Source: Diadema setosum
Lineage: Eukaryota; Echinodermata; Echinoidea; Diadematoida; Diadematidae
DNA length: 64,000 bases
Assembly: GCA_033980235.1 (NCBI GenBank)
Contig: CM067077.1
Location: 11,632,102 to 11,696,101, forward strand
Reading direction: 5' to 3'
Part shown: one piece after another, positions 45,651 to 58,206 of the stretch
How positions within the stretch are numbered: the stretch's first letter is position 1
How the letters are laid out: the number at the start of each line of letters is the position of its first letter
The notes under the pieces: model-generated
Database searches by the model: none
What the model was told of the DNA's origin: nothing
What the model saw: the letters and a program-made list of their open reading frames with translations, nothing else
Made by a program: the position numbers and the translations under genes

Positions 45651-46760
45651 TACTGTAGGTTTTCCCATTCATTTTCAAACTTTTTTCATTCAATTTCACA
45701 AAATATTACTTTAATTTCTTACTTTCAAATTCGTCTTTCGTCGTTCATTTTCAAATAAAGTCCGTTCGATTTAGTCATTTGGCATACATTTTCGTCATTT
45801 ACAGTTCAAATTCGTCAGTCTCACTCGCAGCACTCAAAACAGCAGGATCGATTTCGTCTTTTGTCAACCATTTTCGTTAAATTTTCATTCATATTCGTCT
45901 CATATTTCTACCCGGTGTGATTTTCCAGTCATTCATGTATTGTTTTTTTTTTTTCTGTAACCGTTCACATTTTACATTCAGGAGTTAACATACACACAAG
46001 TGCCCCCCCCCCCACACACACACAGAACCACAGAATCCATACAGACACACACACAAGCAATCCGAGTACACACTGATACAAAGAGACGTATACCGTCTCG
46101 CAAACGAAAACACTGACAAACGATTTCTAGGCAAACATGATTAAAGACAAAATTTAAGTGTAGAATTGTCGCCTATTTAATGTCAAAGAATGGATAACAT
46201 AATTATGTTTGCTGCTTTCCAGGGTACAAAATTTAAACTTTGCTTCATGCATTATGATGCGAAAACCTGAACATTACGAGTTAAAGTTCAAAATGTTACA
46301 CTGACATACTGTCCTGGGTTATGACTTTTGACTGTCGTTTATCCTTCAATCATTTTCGTTGGCAGTCTTGTAAGAATAATGTGTAACGATACAGTTTACG
46401 AGAGAAAGTAAAAATACAGACTGTATTGCTGTATGTCGGCTTAAAGTTGGTTCGCCATCAAAATAAAGAATCGACAATATCTGACTAATTTGAATGAAAA
46501 ATTCATGAAATTGTGTGAACAAAGACAAATTTGATCTTCACATTCTGCGATCCGTCAGCGGGAGGGACGAATTTGAATGACAATTGACGTTTCTGAATGC
46601 TATGTCTTCGAAAATGTTTGACAAAAAAACGAATTACAATGACAATTGACGAAATTGAAGTTAGGATTTGTGTTCCACCTGCTTCTCGGGACGAAATTGA
46701 ATGATAAATCTTTGAAATTGAATGATAAAAGTGCGAAAATGGATGGGAAAACCTATAGTA
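45651..46760. mobile_element. 1.1-kb element with inverted termini inserted in the R2-associated repeat
   Basis: Left end tactgtaggttttcccattc is matched in reverse by the right end (gatgggaaaacctatagta); pairing continues over about 60 bases with tcattcaatttc motifs. The related sequence at 36520-36550 (caagaacataataagaaag) shows the join without insertion. Interior has many attttcgtc / gacgaaat words and no transposase. Confidence 0.75.
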
Positions 46761-46954
46761 CAATGTAGTAAGAAAGCAAACTTTTAATTGTAGTTCAGCA
46801 GAGTTGGGGGGGGGGGTAGAGTAGGAGGTGGGGGCAGGGGTGAGAGGGGAAGGAGGGGGAGGGAGGGATTTGACAGAATAGATCAACATAAACCAGCAAA
46901 ACCTGTATGGGATGGATACTTTCCATTGACTTGTGTGCATTACATGCATACTCT

Positions 46955-47450
46955 TAGGGCTCTCAAGGGTAAATAATTTCCCAGAGAGACGTGTGTTAAA
47001 ATTCAAAATTAAAAAAATTCTCTAAAATAGCTGGGAGAAATGAGGTGTTTCATCTTCACTAACCTGGATAAGTGAGATATACCCTTTCATCCATTACACT
47101 CCCAGGGTAGGTTCTTCAGCTCAAACTCTGTCCAAGGGTTGCAAAGCCAGACTACGAGTTCTTTCCACTAAAAAAAAAAAAATCACCTATTTTTTGTACA
47201 TCCACCCAATGAAATATACAGTGTAGTCCCTTCAAATTCCATGAGAAAAGCTTTCATCTTCCAACCAAAATGCAGTAAAAATTGTAGAGGAATTCATACC
47301 CAATATCTGCAACCATTCCGTTGTTTGCCAAATTGCATTACTGATTTTTAATTCATTTTTTCTTCATTTATTTTGGTATCTTTGGTACGATTTTGTGAAG
47401 CCGTCTGGAGCATTCCATTTTATTTTACATCTGTGAGCCCTACAACGTAA
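46955..47450 (+). repeat. Dispersed repeat R2, copy 2
   Basis: See copy 1 at 35645-36120. Preceded directly by the 36520-36720-type sequence, an order different from copy 1. Confidence 0.75.
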
Positions 47451-47458
47451 TCCCAAGC

Positions 47459-47490
<32 letters not shown>

Positions 47491-48504
47491 AGATAACACG
47501 AAACAAACAATGTAGGCCCTACTTGAAAGGAGGAAAAAGACAGTGAGTTGAAAGATGATGGGTGAGATATCCCAAAGAAGATGAGAAAGAGAAGATTGAA
47601 AAGAGGACGTAAGGAAAAAGATTGGAGCCAAGGAGTAGGAAAAGAAGAACAAGGAAGTGATCAACCAGAAGCATTAAGTCGCAAGAAGAGGAGGAGGAAC
47701 ATAAGATCCAAGTACATAGAGGAGACTAGTTTTGTAACTAGGATAGACTTACGACATCAAGAAATAAGCAGAAAGAATACAAATAGACAGCCAGCCGAAA
47801 TCACTGTGCTTCTGGCAGCACTTTGTGGCAAAGTCATAAAAAAGCTCATATCATTACATGATAATTGTCTACCGTTCAAAACCTTCTTAATGCAAAAAAA
47901 AAAAAAAAAATCCTCACTGGATTTTTTTTAAACCTCTCTTAACACTCTCTCTAACCACAAACACAGACACACACCGTCACACACACACATACACATACAC
48001 ACACACACATTGACACGATGACACAAATTAACTTTGAAATATGCTTCAAATATTTGCAATTTTTTGCACTTCTGTATTGTACACACAAGTCAAACAGAGA
48101 CTGGATGCAAATTTACAAGAGTAAAATCTCAAAAGAATTTATGTACAGCTTGTAATCAAAATCTGACTCATGAGGAGCTGGCTGATACATTGAAATGCAA
48201 ATGTCAGTTAATTCCTGATTATGTGGGAAGAAAATTTCATTTTAAATAGTGAAAATATCACATCACATCAGTACATACCAGCCTTCCTCTAGAAGTAGCA
48301 CACCTAACCTAAGTATTGAAAGAATCCATCAGGTTTTATTTGGGTTTTTTTTTTTTTTGGTTTTCAATAATTCTGTTAAGATCTTGGACATAGAGCATAA
48401 TATCCAGATGGGCTGACAGACATTATGGATGCTCTCTTTGATGTTCTTCAGTAGAAGATCCATACAGAAATGCCCCTCCCCCATCAAAAAAAAAAAATGC
48501 ATAT
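47451..48504. other. Low-complexity spacer, no gene supported
   Basis: Contains (AAAAC)n, A runs and a CA microsatellite (47960-48012). A Lys/Arg-rich open stretch of 116 codons at 47581-47931 ends in a poly-lysine A-run and has no domain signal. Confidence 0.5.
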
Positions 48505-48959
48505 ATATATGACCGTCCATCACAAAACCAACAAAAAGTCGCAACACTTGATTTTACGTGAGGACTCAAAAAAAAAGGTGACACAGGTCAACCTAGTCAG
48601 TCTTGAATGTTTCATATTTTCTGAAAGAACTTTTCTTCTTCTACATTATTTTTAATTTTGAGATCACAAAGCGAATTGGAAAATGTGTCTTTGGCAGCTT
48701 TTCTAGAACACTTTTTTTTTGGTAGAATATTGTGATTAGGTACATCTTAGAGGTCCCTTTTCATTTTTTTTAAAATCCTTTACACACTCTTCATGTTCAA
48801 CTCTAATAACTTTTGAAAAAAAATAAGAATGATGCTACTGCTTTGAAAGTTGGTATCACTTATGGACAGAATGTGCTAATAGAGCATGCACAATTTTAGC
48901 CTAATCTGACACATGTAATCCCTTTATTGTTGTTGCTATGGGCTATGGTGGTTAACATC

Positions 48960-48992
<33 letters not shown>

Positions 48993-49299
48993 TCCTTTTC
49001 ATTGCGCAGCTAGCACAGCTTGGTCAAGATTAAGCACTTGAATAGACCCTATACTTTGGAGCCTCTTTTCTCAGTTCACACTTTTCTAGAGTGTGTGTGC
49101 TTTCTTTCCAATATTTAGATAGGCGAGGACAGTCCATTTGAATTGACTAACACTTGCACATCATTTTAAAGCTTAAAATGTGCTCTTTCAGACCATGGAG
49201 CTACCAAACAGACCATGGAGCTACCAAACACTCTGCCCTTAACTAGACATTCATGTCTGGCGACTTTTTGTTGGTTTTCTGATGCAGGGTCACATATAT
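48505..49299. mobile_element. MITE, TATGTGAC family, copy 2
   Basis: Collinear with 43625-44313; ends tatatgaccgtccatcac and gatgcagggtcacatata. Has a (TTG)n expansion near 48962-48991 and a short tandem duplication agaccatggagctaccaaac near 49190. Confidence 0.8.
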
Positions 49300-49621
49300 A
49301 ACAAGAGCACTCATTACATTAATAAAAATGATAATAATAACAAAAATACATACATAAATAAGTAAACTTGGACATCACATGATTTTCATAAGTTTTCAGT
49401 TAACTGTAGCGTTTCACACACCTCATAGACATTAATAGGTGAACAATGATAAAATTAAGCGCAACGCAGAAAACAAGGTGGATGACAGTAAAGTGTAGGC
49501 CCTACATAAAGAAAAAGAGATCCCCACTGTTTCTGCAGACCTTGTTTTCAACTACATCATGTGTCAATAAAAGCAGAATCCTGGGTACGTGTTCCTCTCC
49601 CATCCCGTCAACCTTTGGTTA

Positions 49622-49830
49622 CTGTAAAAGTGGATATTTTCGCGCGACTAATTTTTCGCGCTAGGCCGGGTCAGAAGAGTTTCGCGTGTTTTTAATTCCG
49701 CGGAATCAAGACATCACGCACAGGAACGTATGGCAAGCAAAAATATTCGTGTGTTTTTATTTTCGTGCTAGTTTCTGGTTGCGCGAAATGCGCGAAAATT
49801 TCAACACGGCGAAAATTTCCACTTTTACAG
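49622..49830. mobile_element. TA-flanked MITE, CTGTAAAAGTGG family, copy 2
   Basis: Same ends as 26138-26346, TA on both sides. Followed closely by a TA microsatellite (49836-49881). Confidence 0.88.
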
Positions 49831-49840
49831 TATCTTATAT

Positions 49841-49884
<44 letters not shown>

Positions 49885-50225
49885 TAACATTGAATTTAGC
49901 GGTTTCACATAAGTTTTTGTAGGACAGCAACTTTTTCAAAGTTTGCCTATGGGTGGAAGTACAGGTCAGAGGTACAGAAGGATTAATATCACATTCTTAT
50001 TTTCTTATGGAAATTCAAATGGATGCAGGGTCAGTTTTCTTTTCATAATGTGACATCATTCAGACCAATAATTGCCACAGTGTGACATTGAAGAGCAGAT
50101 AATAGTCTCAAGACAAAGACTACAGCTTCATCACACATGCAGTCGTTACTGGCCCTGAAACCAATATCTGAGGCCACAGCACAACCATGGTGGGTCTGAT
50201 CCAAGACTACTTCCTCCCGTGCTTG

Positions 50226-50402
50226 TCAGTGCTCAAGATCCCAGCACTGCATATGTCTGTACAGTTCAAAGGTTGTTTCTGGATCTACTGCCTCTGGTCT
50301 GACCTTCTCAGGAATTAAACCTGAGACATCCAAGTTCGCCGCTTCCACTATCATGGTAGGGGAGAACATGTCGAGTATATCTGGAGGGGGAACTTCAGAT
50401 GC
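50226..50402 (-). CDS. PPP1R35-like gene, last exon
   Basis: Acceptor tttattgcag. Reads ASEVPPPDILDMFSPTMIV, then NLDVSGLIPEKVRPE and TTFELYRHMQCWDLEH, TGA stop. Confidence 0.82.
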   Translation of the reverse strand, partial: ASEVPPPDILDMFSPTMIVEAANLDVSGLIPEKVRPEAVDPETTFELYRHMQCWDLEH

Positions 50403-51216
50403 CTGCAATAAAGCAAATATGAATCAGAAAAGTCACTTTTGTTTCTTCTTGCAGCAGTTGTGACCATTTCAAGCCAGTGTGTATTACATGTGTCATATTG
50501 CTGTACATGGAATGATGTGAAAGATGGGAAGAGCAACAGTTCTCGCGTAGAAAATAAAAATGTCTGCCAGAAAGTGTTTAAATCAAGAACAAATTGATAT
50601 CACATACAGAAGATAACAGAGTAACACAAACACTTCTATAATCTGAACATGGTTGAATTTTGTTTGAGAATCTACCAGTGCTTGGTCTTCAGTAACAATC
50701 ATAACAATGATGGAACTTCTACACGCAACGGAAGTAAGATTGCTATGGTATGACACCTCTCCTAGAAGTGTCATGTACACTGTATGAGCACACTAGTTTA
50801 TAAACGAGAAAAGAGAGATAGCAATTCTTACTAGTCTTTAGTCAAGTCTTTATCACAAACATGAGCTTACATGACAAATACAATTCATCCATATTTCTGC
50901 GATGGGTTCATCTTGGTTTTAAGCTAATAATATGAATAATATACAATAATGTTGTGGAAAGAGCTCAGAATTGAGACAGACAGTGTGAGGAGTGCAACTT
51001 AACTGTATACCTCAACATGGAGCCCAGCACAAGTGATGCATTTCTGTGGATATTAGCTCAGTGGCTTTTTTAGTGTAAAGCCAGAAAATGGTAACATCTT
51101 GGATAAAAAGTTTGTCATATTTATCTGCAGGCATATGCCTGTGGAAGAGAATCATTTTTTTCTTGGACCATACCTTACTCCCGCAAGCAGTCCCAAGAAA
51201 TGTTACTAGAAAATCA

Positions 51217-51247
<31 letters not shown>

Positions 51248-53905
51248 AGGTGTATTTGAGTGTGCAAATTTTAAAGTATAACATGTGCACGCATTTGTGT
51301 TTTAGTATTAAAGTGCACTCTCGTTGAAACAAACACAGTTACAACAAAATTCTGGATACGAGGTAAAATCCTGGGCGCAAAAATTATCATCTACATAACT
51401 TTAATATACACTATGTTTTTTCAAGTGTAATGAAATTTTGGTATAACAATATAAAACTGCCAGTACGCAGGACTTCGTCAGATGGGAGTCACCTTTTATA
51501 GGGCATAATGCCTTTGAATGATAGGGGTACTGCCAATAAATCTATACACTGTACGTACGTTGTAGCTGTAAGGATATAACTCATTTGGAATCATGGAACA
51601 CCTCAGTAGCTCTCTGTACTTCACACTAATTTTCCACAATTTTCCCAGCAGACAAACAAGCAAAATAACTTACAAACTAACAAAGAAAACAAGATCTCTA
51701 CAAGTAGGGGAATAACATTGTTTACAAGCACCGAGACTTACTGTAGATGGCTTTGTGGGCTGTCTGCGCACCCTGGACAATTTCTGCATGATGGCCGTTT
51801 CCAGCGTTTCATCAACTGGCACACAGAGTCCAACAAGTCCTGAATGTTCAAATGAGGCAGAGGAGAAGAGGAACAGCATTCAGCATGCATTATTAATACA
51901 CCTCCTGTATGACAATGTTTGAACTTGTAGAAAATGCAGTTTGTGTAATGCAGTGAGTTCAACGTGACAGTTTGTAATCATATTTAAGTCATCTTTCCTG
52001 AGTTCACAATTGATGATACACTGCCAAAAGGAGAGATTGAAATAAAAACCTCTTGATAGAAAGCTTTGAGTTGAAAGATTACATCGAATTTAAATCCAGG
52101 ACATGTTAGAGTCATTTCCTAGTATTAACATGAAATATTGCTCATCACAGAGCATCAGGTTACTGCATAGTGCCCACCTGATATTACAATGTAACTGCTG
52201 AATATGTAATACGCATACAATGTTCATGGGATCATGGCAGCAATATCATCAATATCATCATGCACTGCATTAATAACGTAACTTCAAAGTGGGTTTGAAT
52301 AATTTATATTCAAAAGCCCCCTTCCCCCCTGAAAAAAAGGTACATGAGATGATTTTTTTTTTCAACACACACAAACATTCACATCGTACCTGTATGCAAG
52401 AGCCATGTTTATGAATATATAGCAGTTGGTTTTTAGCTCAGGACAAGAGTCAAAGGCATATTACATTGAAATTGAAATATTGTACGTGTACAAGGAATGT
52501 TCGCATGCATTTTAATTTTGTAACAGACAAGATTTGCAATATTAAAATGCATGTCAAAGTGTCGTGAAAATATCGTGATTTACAGTGAGTACATGTAGAT
52601 ACAACATAGTATCAGTAATAGTTTTTGTCTATTTTGCAGACCCATTTCTTTTTAGCATCAAGTTGTTGTTGTTTTTTTTTTCCTTTTCCTAATCACGGAT
52701 TACTTGTTGAAGGCAGTGTACACGTATAAAATTTTCACAAATTGGAGCCAAAGGCCTTTTTCACAGCATGACATTTTTGCCAACTGCCACTGGCATCCGA
52801 TGCATAAAGTGAAAACAATAATTTTCATTAAATTTCAATTTAGGTGATCTTGGCTCTTGCAAAATTTATCTAATTAAAATGCACATGAAATTTTCTGGTT
52901 TTACAGTGATCTGATATCTCTGCACAGTGGTTGCTATGGCTTATTGAACCTTTGTGTGTGTGTGTGTGTGTGTGTGTGTTCCACATGAAATAAGGAACAA
53001 CTCTGTTCATTGTATAAGAAGCATTCTTGTATCACAATCTCATAGTTTGCAGTACCTGTATACTTTGAATCCTTCTTGTCAACATTAGTAGTTTCAGCGA
53101 CCCTCTCATTTAAGGCAGTCCTTGCCGATTCGGAATCCTGCAGTGTCTTCAGCACAACCTCCTCTGCATCAAACGGCTGCCCCTTCAATTCCTTCAGCTT
53201 CTGTCCCAGCACGGCAGTGGAATGAAGCTCCGGTGTGGAGAGAGGACACTTTGGATCCACAATTCTCACGTGCTTCTGGCTGCTCGAAGTCCCAACTTCT
53301 CCGTTGCTTCGCCTCCCAGGGCCAGAACTGGACTTGACCATCGCAGACTTCCTGCTTGAAGTCGCCGGAACATCTTTTGCAACGTTTGAGCCTCTCTGAT
53401 TAAGCACCTGCCTGGTGAGCCTATCGATTTTGCCAGCACTTCTGTTTTCTTTGTCCTGCTTACATTCAACTTTTCTTGCATCATCGACTCTCTTGGCAGC
53501 AATTTTGGCATCACAGCCTTTCAGAAGCTGGAGATTTTGCTCGAGATTGTCTTTGTGCTTCACCTTTTCCTGCTGGAAGAGCACGCCAGGATTTGAAGAA
53601 ATCACTGACCGGCATTCATTTTTCGCCTCCCCCTGACTGAGAGACTTTCCAGCTGTCCTCGTCTCCATGCCCTGACCTGTGCGAGCTGAATTCTCAGTCA
53701 GGCCACTCCTCTTTCGCCCCTCGTCTTTACCGAATCTTGTAAGCTTCTGATTTGGCTTGTCTGGAGTGAGACTCAACAGTGGGTCAGGAAAGCAATCCAG
53801 ATTTGGCGAACTTGTCCTCTGCACGGGCGGGGGTCGAGGTTGGGGGTCAGAATCTGCATTGTCCGATATCATTTTGTCTTGTGGTGTGGCATCTGGGCAC
53901 TTGGC
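50226..53905 (-). CDS. PPP1R35-like protein (three 3' exons)
   Basis: Three minus-strand exons with matching phases. The large exon gives a disordered, basic and Ser/Pro-rich region (RSNGEVGTSSSQKHVRIVD, PLSTPELHSTAVLGQKL, QPFDAEEVVLKTLQ). The next two give a compact C-terminus: GLVGLCVPVDETLETAIMQK, then PPPDILDMFSPTMIVEAANL and TTFELYRHMQCWDLEH before TGA. This C-terminal pattern is what I remember of protein phosphatase 1 regulatory subunit 35, a centriolar PP1 partner needed for centriole maturation. No canonical RVxF PP1-docking motif is seen in the visible part. From the first ATG (53872) the product has 363 residues, but the frame stays open 11 codons upstream to the acceptor, so an earlier coding exon may exist. 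Family assignment is from memory of the C-terminus and moderate. Confidence 0.6.
51311..51494 (-). mobile_element. Degraded GTTATAACG-family MITE
   Basis: agtgcactctcgttgaaaca at the left and gacttcgtcagatgggagtc at the right echo the ends of 8044-8232, with heavy divergence. Located in the last intron of the PPP1R35-like gene. Confidence 0.45.
51742..51839 (-). CDS. PPP1R35-like gene, penultimate exon
   Basis: Acceptor gaacattcag, donor gtaagt. Completes a Gly codon and reads GLVGLCVPVDETLETAIMQK, then LSRVRRQPTKPST. Phase 1 in, phase 0 out. Confidence 0.8.
51840..53055 (-). other. Intron of the PPP1R35-like gene
   Basis: AT-rich. Contains a GT/CA microsatellite at 52953-52979 close to the exon edge. 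No other feature recognised. Confidence 0.55.
53056..53905 (-). CDS. PPP1R35-like gene, large exon
   Basis: Acceptor ctattcttttacag, donor gtactg in phase 1. Open for 283 codons, the longest in the window. Opens AKCPDATPQDKMISDN; ends KKDSKYT. GC-richer than surroundings. The antisense ORFs are shadows. Confidence 0.85.
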
Positions 53906-54727
53906 CTGTAAAAGAATAGCAAATTTTGAAGGAAGGCTTCGACAAATGAGGAGATTGGCATAAGATTACTGTGATCAGATTCTAATGCCATTGGAACATT
54001 ATTAAGCCAGAAACATTATGAAGTTTGTACAGCATTTAGTTGGAAGTTCTCTAATTTCAAAAAAAAACTTTACACCTTATAAAATACACCTCTTAATTTG
54101 TGTCACTGATATGTGAGAGACATAGTTTAGTTTTATTCTATAAAGGGTGAAAATCTAATTTGAATGGCTCCCCAAGAATAAAGGGAAAGACTTCCTTATA
54201 GCCACCTCCCCCAGTGGCCACCAACTAATTTTACCATGGATACCATTCTACAGTCCCCTACCCTTGTTCCCTTGGATGTACGGATGCACACTTTCACACA
54301 CACTTGGGAAGTGGTGGGGACATACATGTAGAGGGTAAGGAAGTCTTGCCAGGCAAAGAAGATGACTGCTTTACAAGTTATCTTTAGAATTTTGATGACA
54401 TGTCCTGTTTTGATCAAGAATGACACACATGTATACATTCTACTCCCTTCATAAACAGCCAACTGGGAAATATAACAATGTGTCAACAATTCAAATTTCT
54501 TGACTCTACCATTCAATCATACTTCAACAACATGCACTAATAATAGGATCAGTGACCCTGACCAGTGGAGTAATAAACTATCGTAGATCCCAAATTTTGA
54601 TCTCTCCATTACTTGTACTCCCAGAGTGATCTCAGTTGTAGCACAATTGTACACGTGTAGTAGATGTCTAGTAACTACTATGTCTAGATCTATAAGATAA
54701 AATAGTAGTACACATGTACTTCTAGTA

Positions 54728-55221
54728 CAGTCAAACCTGTCTATACTGGCCGCCCAAGGGAGATGAAAAGAGTGGCCATTATAGACAGGTGGCTGCTATA
54801 GACAGGTTATTGGACATTTTGGGTGCATTGCCTACTAATGTAGTGTGCGTACACGTGTGCACACAGTCATGTTCTTCATGCATCTGAAGAATGCCGGTAT
54901 TGATTGAGTTGTTGCACACTAGTTCAAGCAAGATTTTCAATATTAAGTGCATTACTATGTCTGAATGACAGGTGAACGTTGCAGTGACCATGACTGAACG
55001 CTAGCCATGAGTAATGACAGGCACGGCTGCAAAGCAGAAAAACGATGTGCTTAATTATCAGCTTGGCTGTGGCTCTGTATACTATGGGTCTGTGGCCACT
55101 ATAGACAGGCTAAAGTCTACCACGAGTGGCAAAATTGGTGGCTGCTGGCCGCGTTAGACAGGTGGAGTATATACATACAGGGTCTATAAAATGGCTTTTC
55201 TCTTGGGGGCAGGTTTGACTG
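54728..55221. mobile_element. TA-flanked MITE, CAGTCAAACCTGTC family
   Basis: Starts cagtcaaacctgtctata and ends gggcaggtttgactg with TA on both sides; 494 bp. Internal tatagacaggt words repeat. Confidence 0.75.
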
Positions 55222-55864
55222 TACTAGTCAATCCAGGTCACACATCTGACACCTACAAATTACAATATTACAATTTCATCTTCTTCAATCTCCTTAATAT
55301 TTATACTGTCCAACATCCCTATGCTGGTACCAAGCAACTGGACAAGGCCAGGGGTGTGCTGATCAGCGATACCTGTGATACTATAGCCATTGGCATTGAC
55401 TAATTTCTGGGAACCATCTTGCTGATATCAATAAAGACTAAAAAAAAAGAATTGATTCAAATCAATCATGGTCAGTCAACATATCATGGTTTAAATTTAT
55501 GTCACCACATCCACACGGTCTGCTGGTCTGAAGTTGATGCGTAGACGTCTAGGACCTACCGTTGAACTTAATATCTTCACTTAACTAGTGACTACCTACA
55601 TGTAAGTACAAAATCTAGGGTCTAGACACTACCTAATGACATGGCTAATGCCATGGCCAATGCCTCAATTGAAGCATCTCAACCAATTGTAACTTTACTT
55701 TTGATTGGAAGACCATATTACATTGTAAAATAGTTGCGATTGATTGATATCCTGAGCCTGGTATTAGTACTGTTTAATTATGTAGATCTTAATAACATAA
55801 ACATTTCTAAAAATACATGACATGTTAAATAACCGCTGTAGACTAAGTGCCATAAATTACTTAC

Positions 55865-55960
55865 ACAAAAGTAAGTCCGTGGGACTGCACAAAGTCCAAG
55901 AACAAGTTTACTCGAGTTTCGCACTCTAATGAAGACTGAAATCGATCCGTAACTTATTTG
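55865..55960 (-). other. Possible 5' exon of the PPP1R35-like gene
   Basis: A consensus donor gtaagt on the minus strand begins at 55864. Upstream on that strand lies an ATG (within ggcaagcATGgcaccaac) whose short frame MAPTSDSNKLRIDF contains RIDF, which fits the PP1-docking RVxF pattern, but that frame meets TAG before the donor. More likely noncoding. Confidence 0.2.
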
Positions 55961-56381
55961 AATCTGAAGTTGGTGCCATGCTTGCCGAATAGAATAGATA
56001 TGTTACCCGACCTTCCTCGTTTGGACAACAGCTACAAACGTAATTGGAAGAGGACTCGGACATCCAGCACTGACTCAAACTTTCCGCCCATATTAGTTTG
56101 TCGACATACAAATATACTACATGTAATCTGAAAGGCTGCCCTCCTCGACAAGGGAGGGACACACTCGATTCGCATCATCACCAACTGGGTTACACCCAAA
56201 TAGGTTCTATAGAAGAACCTCTTTGGTTACACCTTCTAACTTTTTTTTTTTTTTTTTTTTTTGGGAGGGGGGATGGCCCGGGATTGTTTGTTTGTTTATG
56301 TGTTTGTGTATTTTTGTTGTTATCTTGGTTTTCGCTTTTGGTTTTGTTGTTGTCATTTGGTTTGAAGAAGTGACGTTACAA

Positions 56382-56422
56382 TAGATAGATAGATAGGTAG
56401 ATAGATCATAGATAGATAGATT

Positions 56423-56505
<83 letters not shown>

Positions 56506-56539
56506 GGATAGATAGATAGATAGATAGATAGATACTCTA

Positions 56540-56570
<31 letters not shown>

Positions 56571-56591
56571 CTCTAATAGATAGATAGATAT
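56382..56591. repeat. (GATA)n microsatellite
   Basis: About 210 bases of tagata units with a few interruptions (ctctaata). Confidence 0.97.
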
Positions 56592-56850
56592 TGTTTTATT
56601 TCATCAAAAGGAAGGTACATAGCAGTCCAGAGGCTGAATTGCGTATCCAAGTTTGATGTAAATGTACAAGCAAAAAAACCCAATACAATAATTACAATTG
56701 TATTCACACGAAACAAATAGAAATGTACTACAAAATAATACAATTCTCTTTTAAAACACAATTTTACACAAAAGTAACTGAAAGTGAAATCAACTGATTT
56801 AAAATAATATGAAGAAACACAAAATCCTAGCTGTAATACGTTAATAATCA
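56592..56850 (-). mobile_element. Retroposon 3' end abutting the GATA array
   Basis: On the minus strand, aaataaaacaata runs straight into tatctatc units, as when a retroposon inserts and its tail expands. Body unrecognised; no open frame of a reverse transcriptase. Confidence 0.45.
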
Positions 56851-57350
56851 TTATACATAGTACGCCAACTGGCTAAAATAGATTTTAATGATTTGGTGTG
56901 GTATTCGAGTATAATTATTATTCAATTCAATTCCTTTTAATTAATTTTCATTCCTTTTTTTTTTTCAAAAGAACAAATAACTTTAAATTAGGAATGATAG
57001 ACATACATTCGGCGATGCGAAAGATAAATGACAGCTACACAAAGATTATGCATACATACCTGTAAAATAGGCAGTTATGTTTAGAGCACCAAAAAAAAAA
57101 AAAAAAAGAACTGACAGGTCCACTAAAAAGCATGCTTATAGTTATGTTGGGAACCACTCAAAATATTCTACGAGAGTGCTTAATTACTTAATACTGTACT
57201 TGACACGAAAATGATTTAAAGGGGATGGCTAGTACTGATCAGTGGGAATTAGTGGGTATGCTTGGGGATGCATATGTTACAATTCTTGTGGGATTCATTT
57301 AAGAGTACATTATATATCTACTGTTGTGTGAAAATTATTTGCTTCAGAAT

Positions 57351-57449
57351 GGTCTCATATTCAAGTAATGTGCAGTTTAATGTTTCCAGGTTAGCATGCC
57401 TGTATACAGTGACGGGACATTAAACTGCACATTACTTGAATATGAGACC
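57351..57449. repeat. Perfect 33-bp hairpin
   Basis: Left arm 57351-57383 (ggtctcatattcaagtaatg...) is matched without error by 57417-57449. The 33-base loop contains ctgtatacag. A few wobble pairs extend the stem outward. Confidence 0.85.
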
Positions 57450-58206
57450 GTTTGTATGAGAATATGAGAGTCACTACGCTGAAAGGAAAGCCAGAGTCTT
57501 CCAGTCCATTGATGGATGATTGAAGATAATATCATAGTTATTTGCTAATTATTTTCTTATTTTAAACTTTAATCGAAAACATCTTGGCTTAACAAAAACT
57601 GAAATAACTCGTTAATTCATTATGGTATTGGAGTACAATGCTTTTATAATTAATGTAGACGTACAAAATGAAATGAAGAATCTACGTTTTGGGTGCCATG
57701 TAAAGCACTCTTTGCAGTCACTGCTTTTAAAAATCACGCCCTCGTGCGTTCACGCCGAGGGAAGCAGAAGTGTACCAGGAATAATCCTACCGTTGATCAG
57801 TGCGGAATGCGACTACACTAAGCCAGATTATCCGCAAGTTAGGGATTAGATTCTTTCGAAAGAAAGTTTGATAAGGGAGGTGGCTGGGAAGAGGTGACCT
57901 CGCTTCTCTAGTTTGACCAAAAAAAAAAAAAAGAAGAGATTGTTTATGACAATTTTTACTTCTCTTTTTTTTAAACACGAACAACTTCGCATGGAAATGG
58001 TGGCTTTATTGATTTAAAAAAAAAAATGTTTTTATGTCATTGATGGACATGTTTCTGCATGTTGCCTCAATGTAGCCATTTCCATATTGATTATGACTTT
58101 GCAGTGGGCTTCGGAATCTCTCTTTCTTTCTCTCTCTCTCTCTCTTTCTCTCTTTTCTCTGTCATCTATCAATATGATTATGATCTGTCTTCCCTGCTGA
58201 CAAGAG

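Noticed and set aside
35645..47450. LTR retrotransposon with R2 copies as LTRs
   Set aside because: No TG...CA ends, no reverse transcriptase or protease frame between the copies, and the associated G-rich block is in a different order at each side.
47581..47931. 116-codon Lys/Arg-rich ORF
   Set aside because: Composition follows A/G-rich repeat sequence and it ends in an A-run; no splice or family support.
53122..53963. Plus-strand ORFs opposite the PPP1R35-like exon
   Set aside because: Shadows of the 283-codon minus-strand frame.
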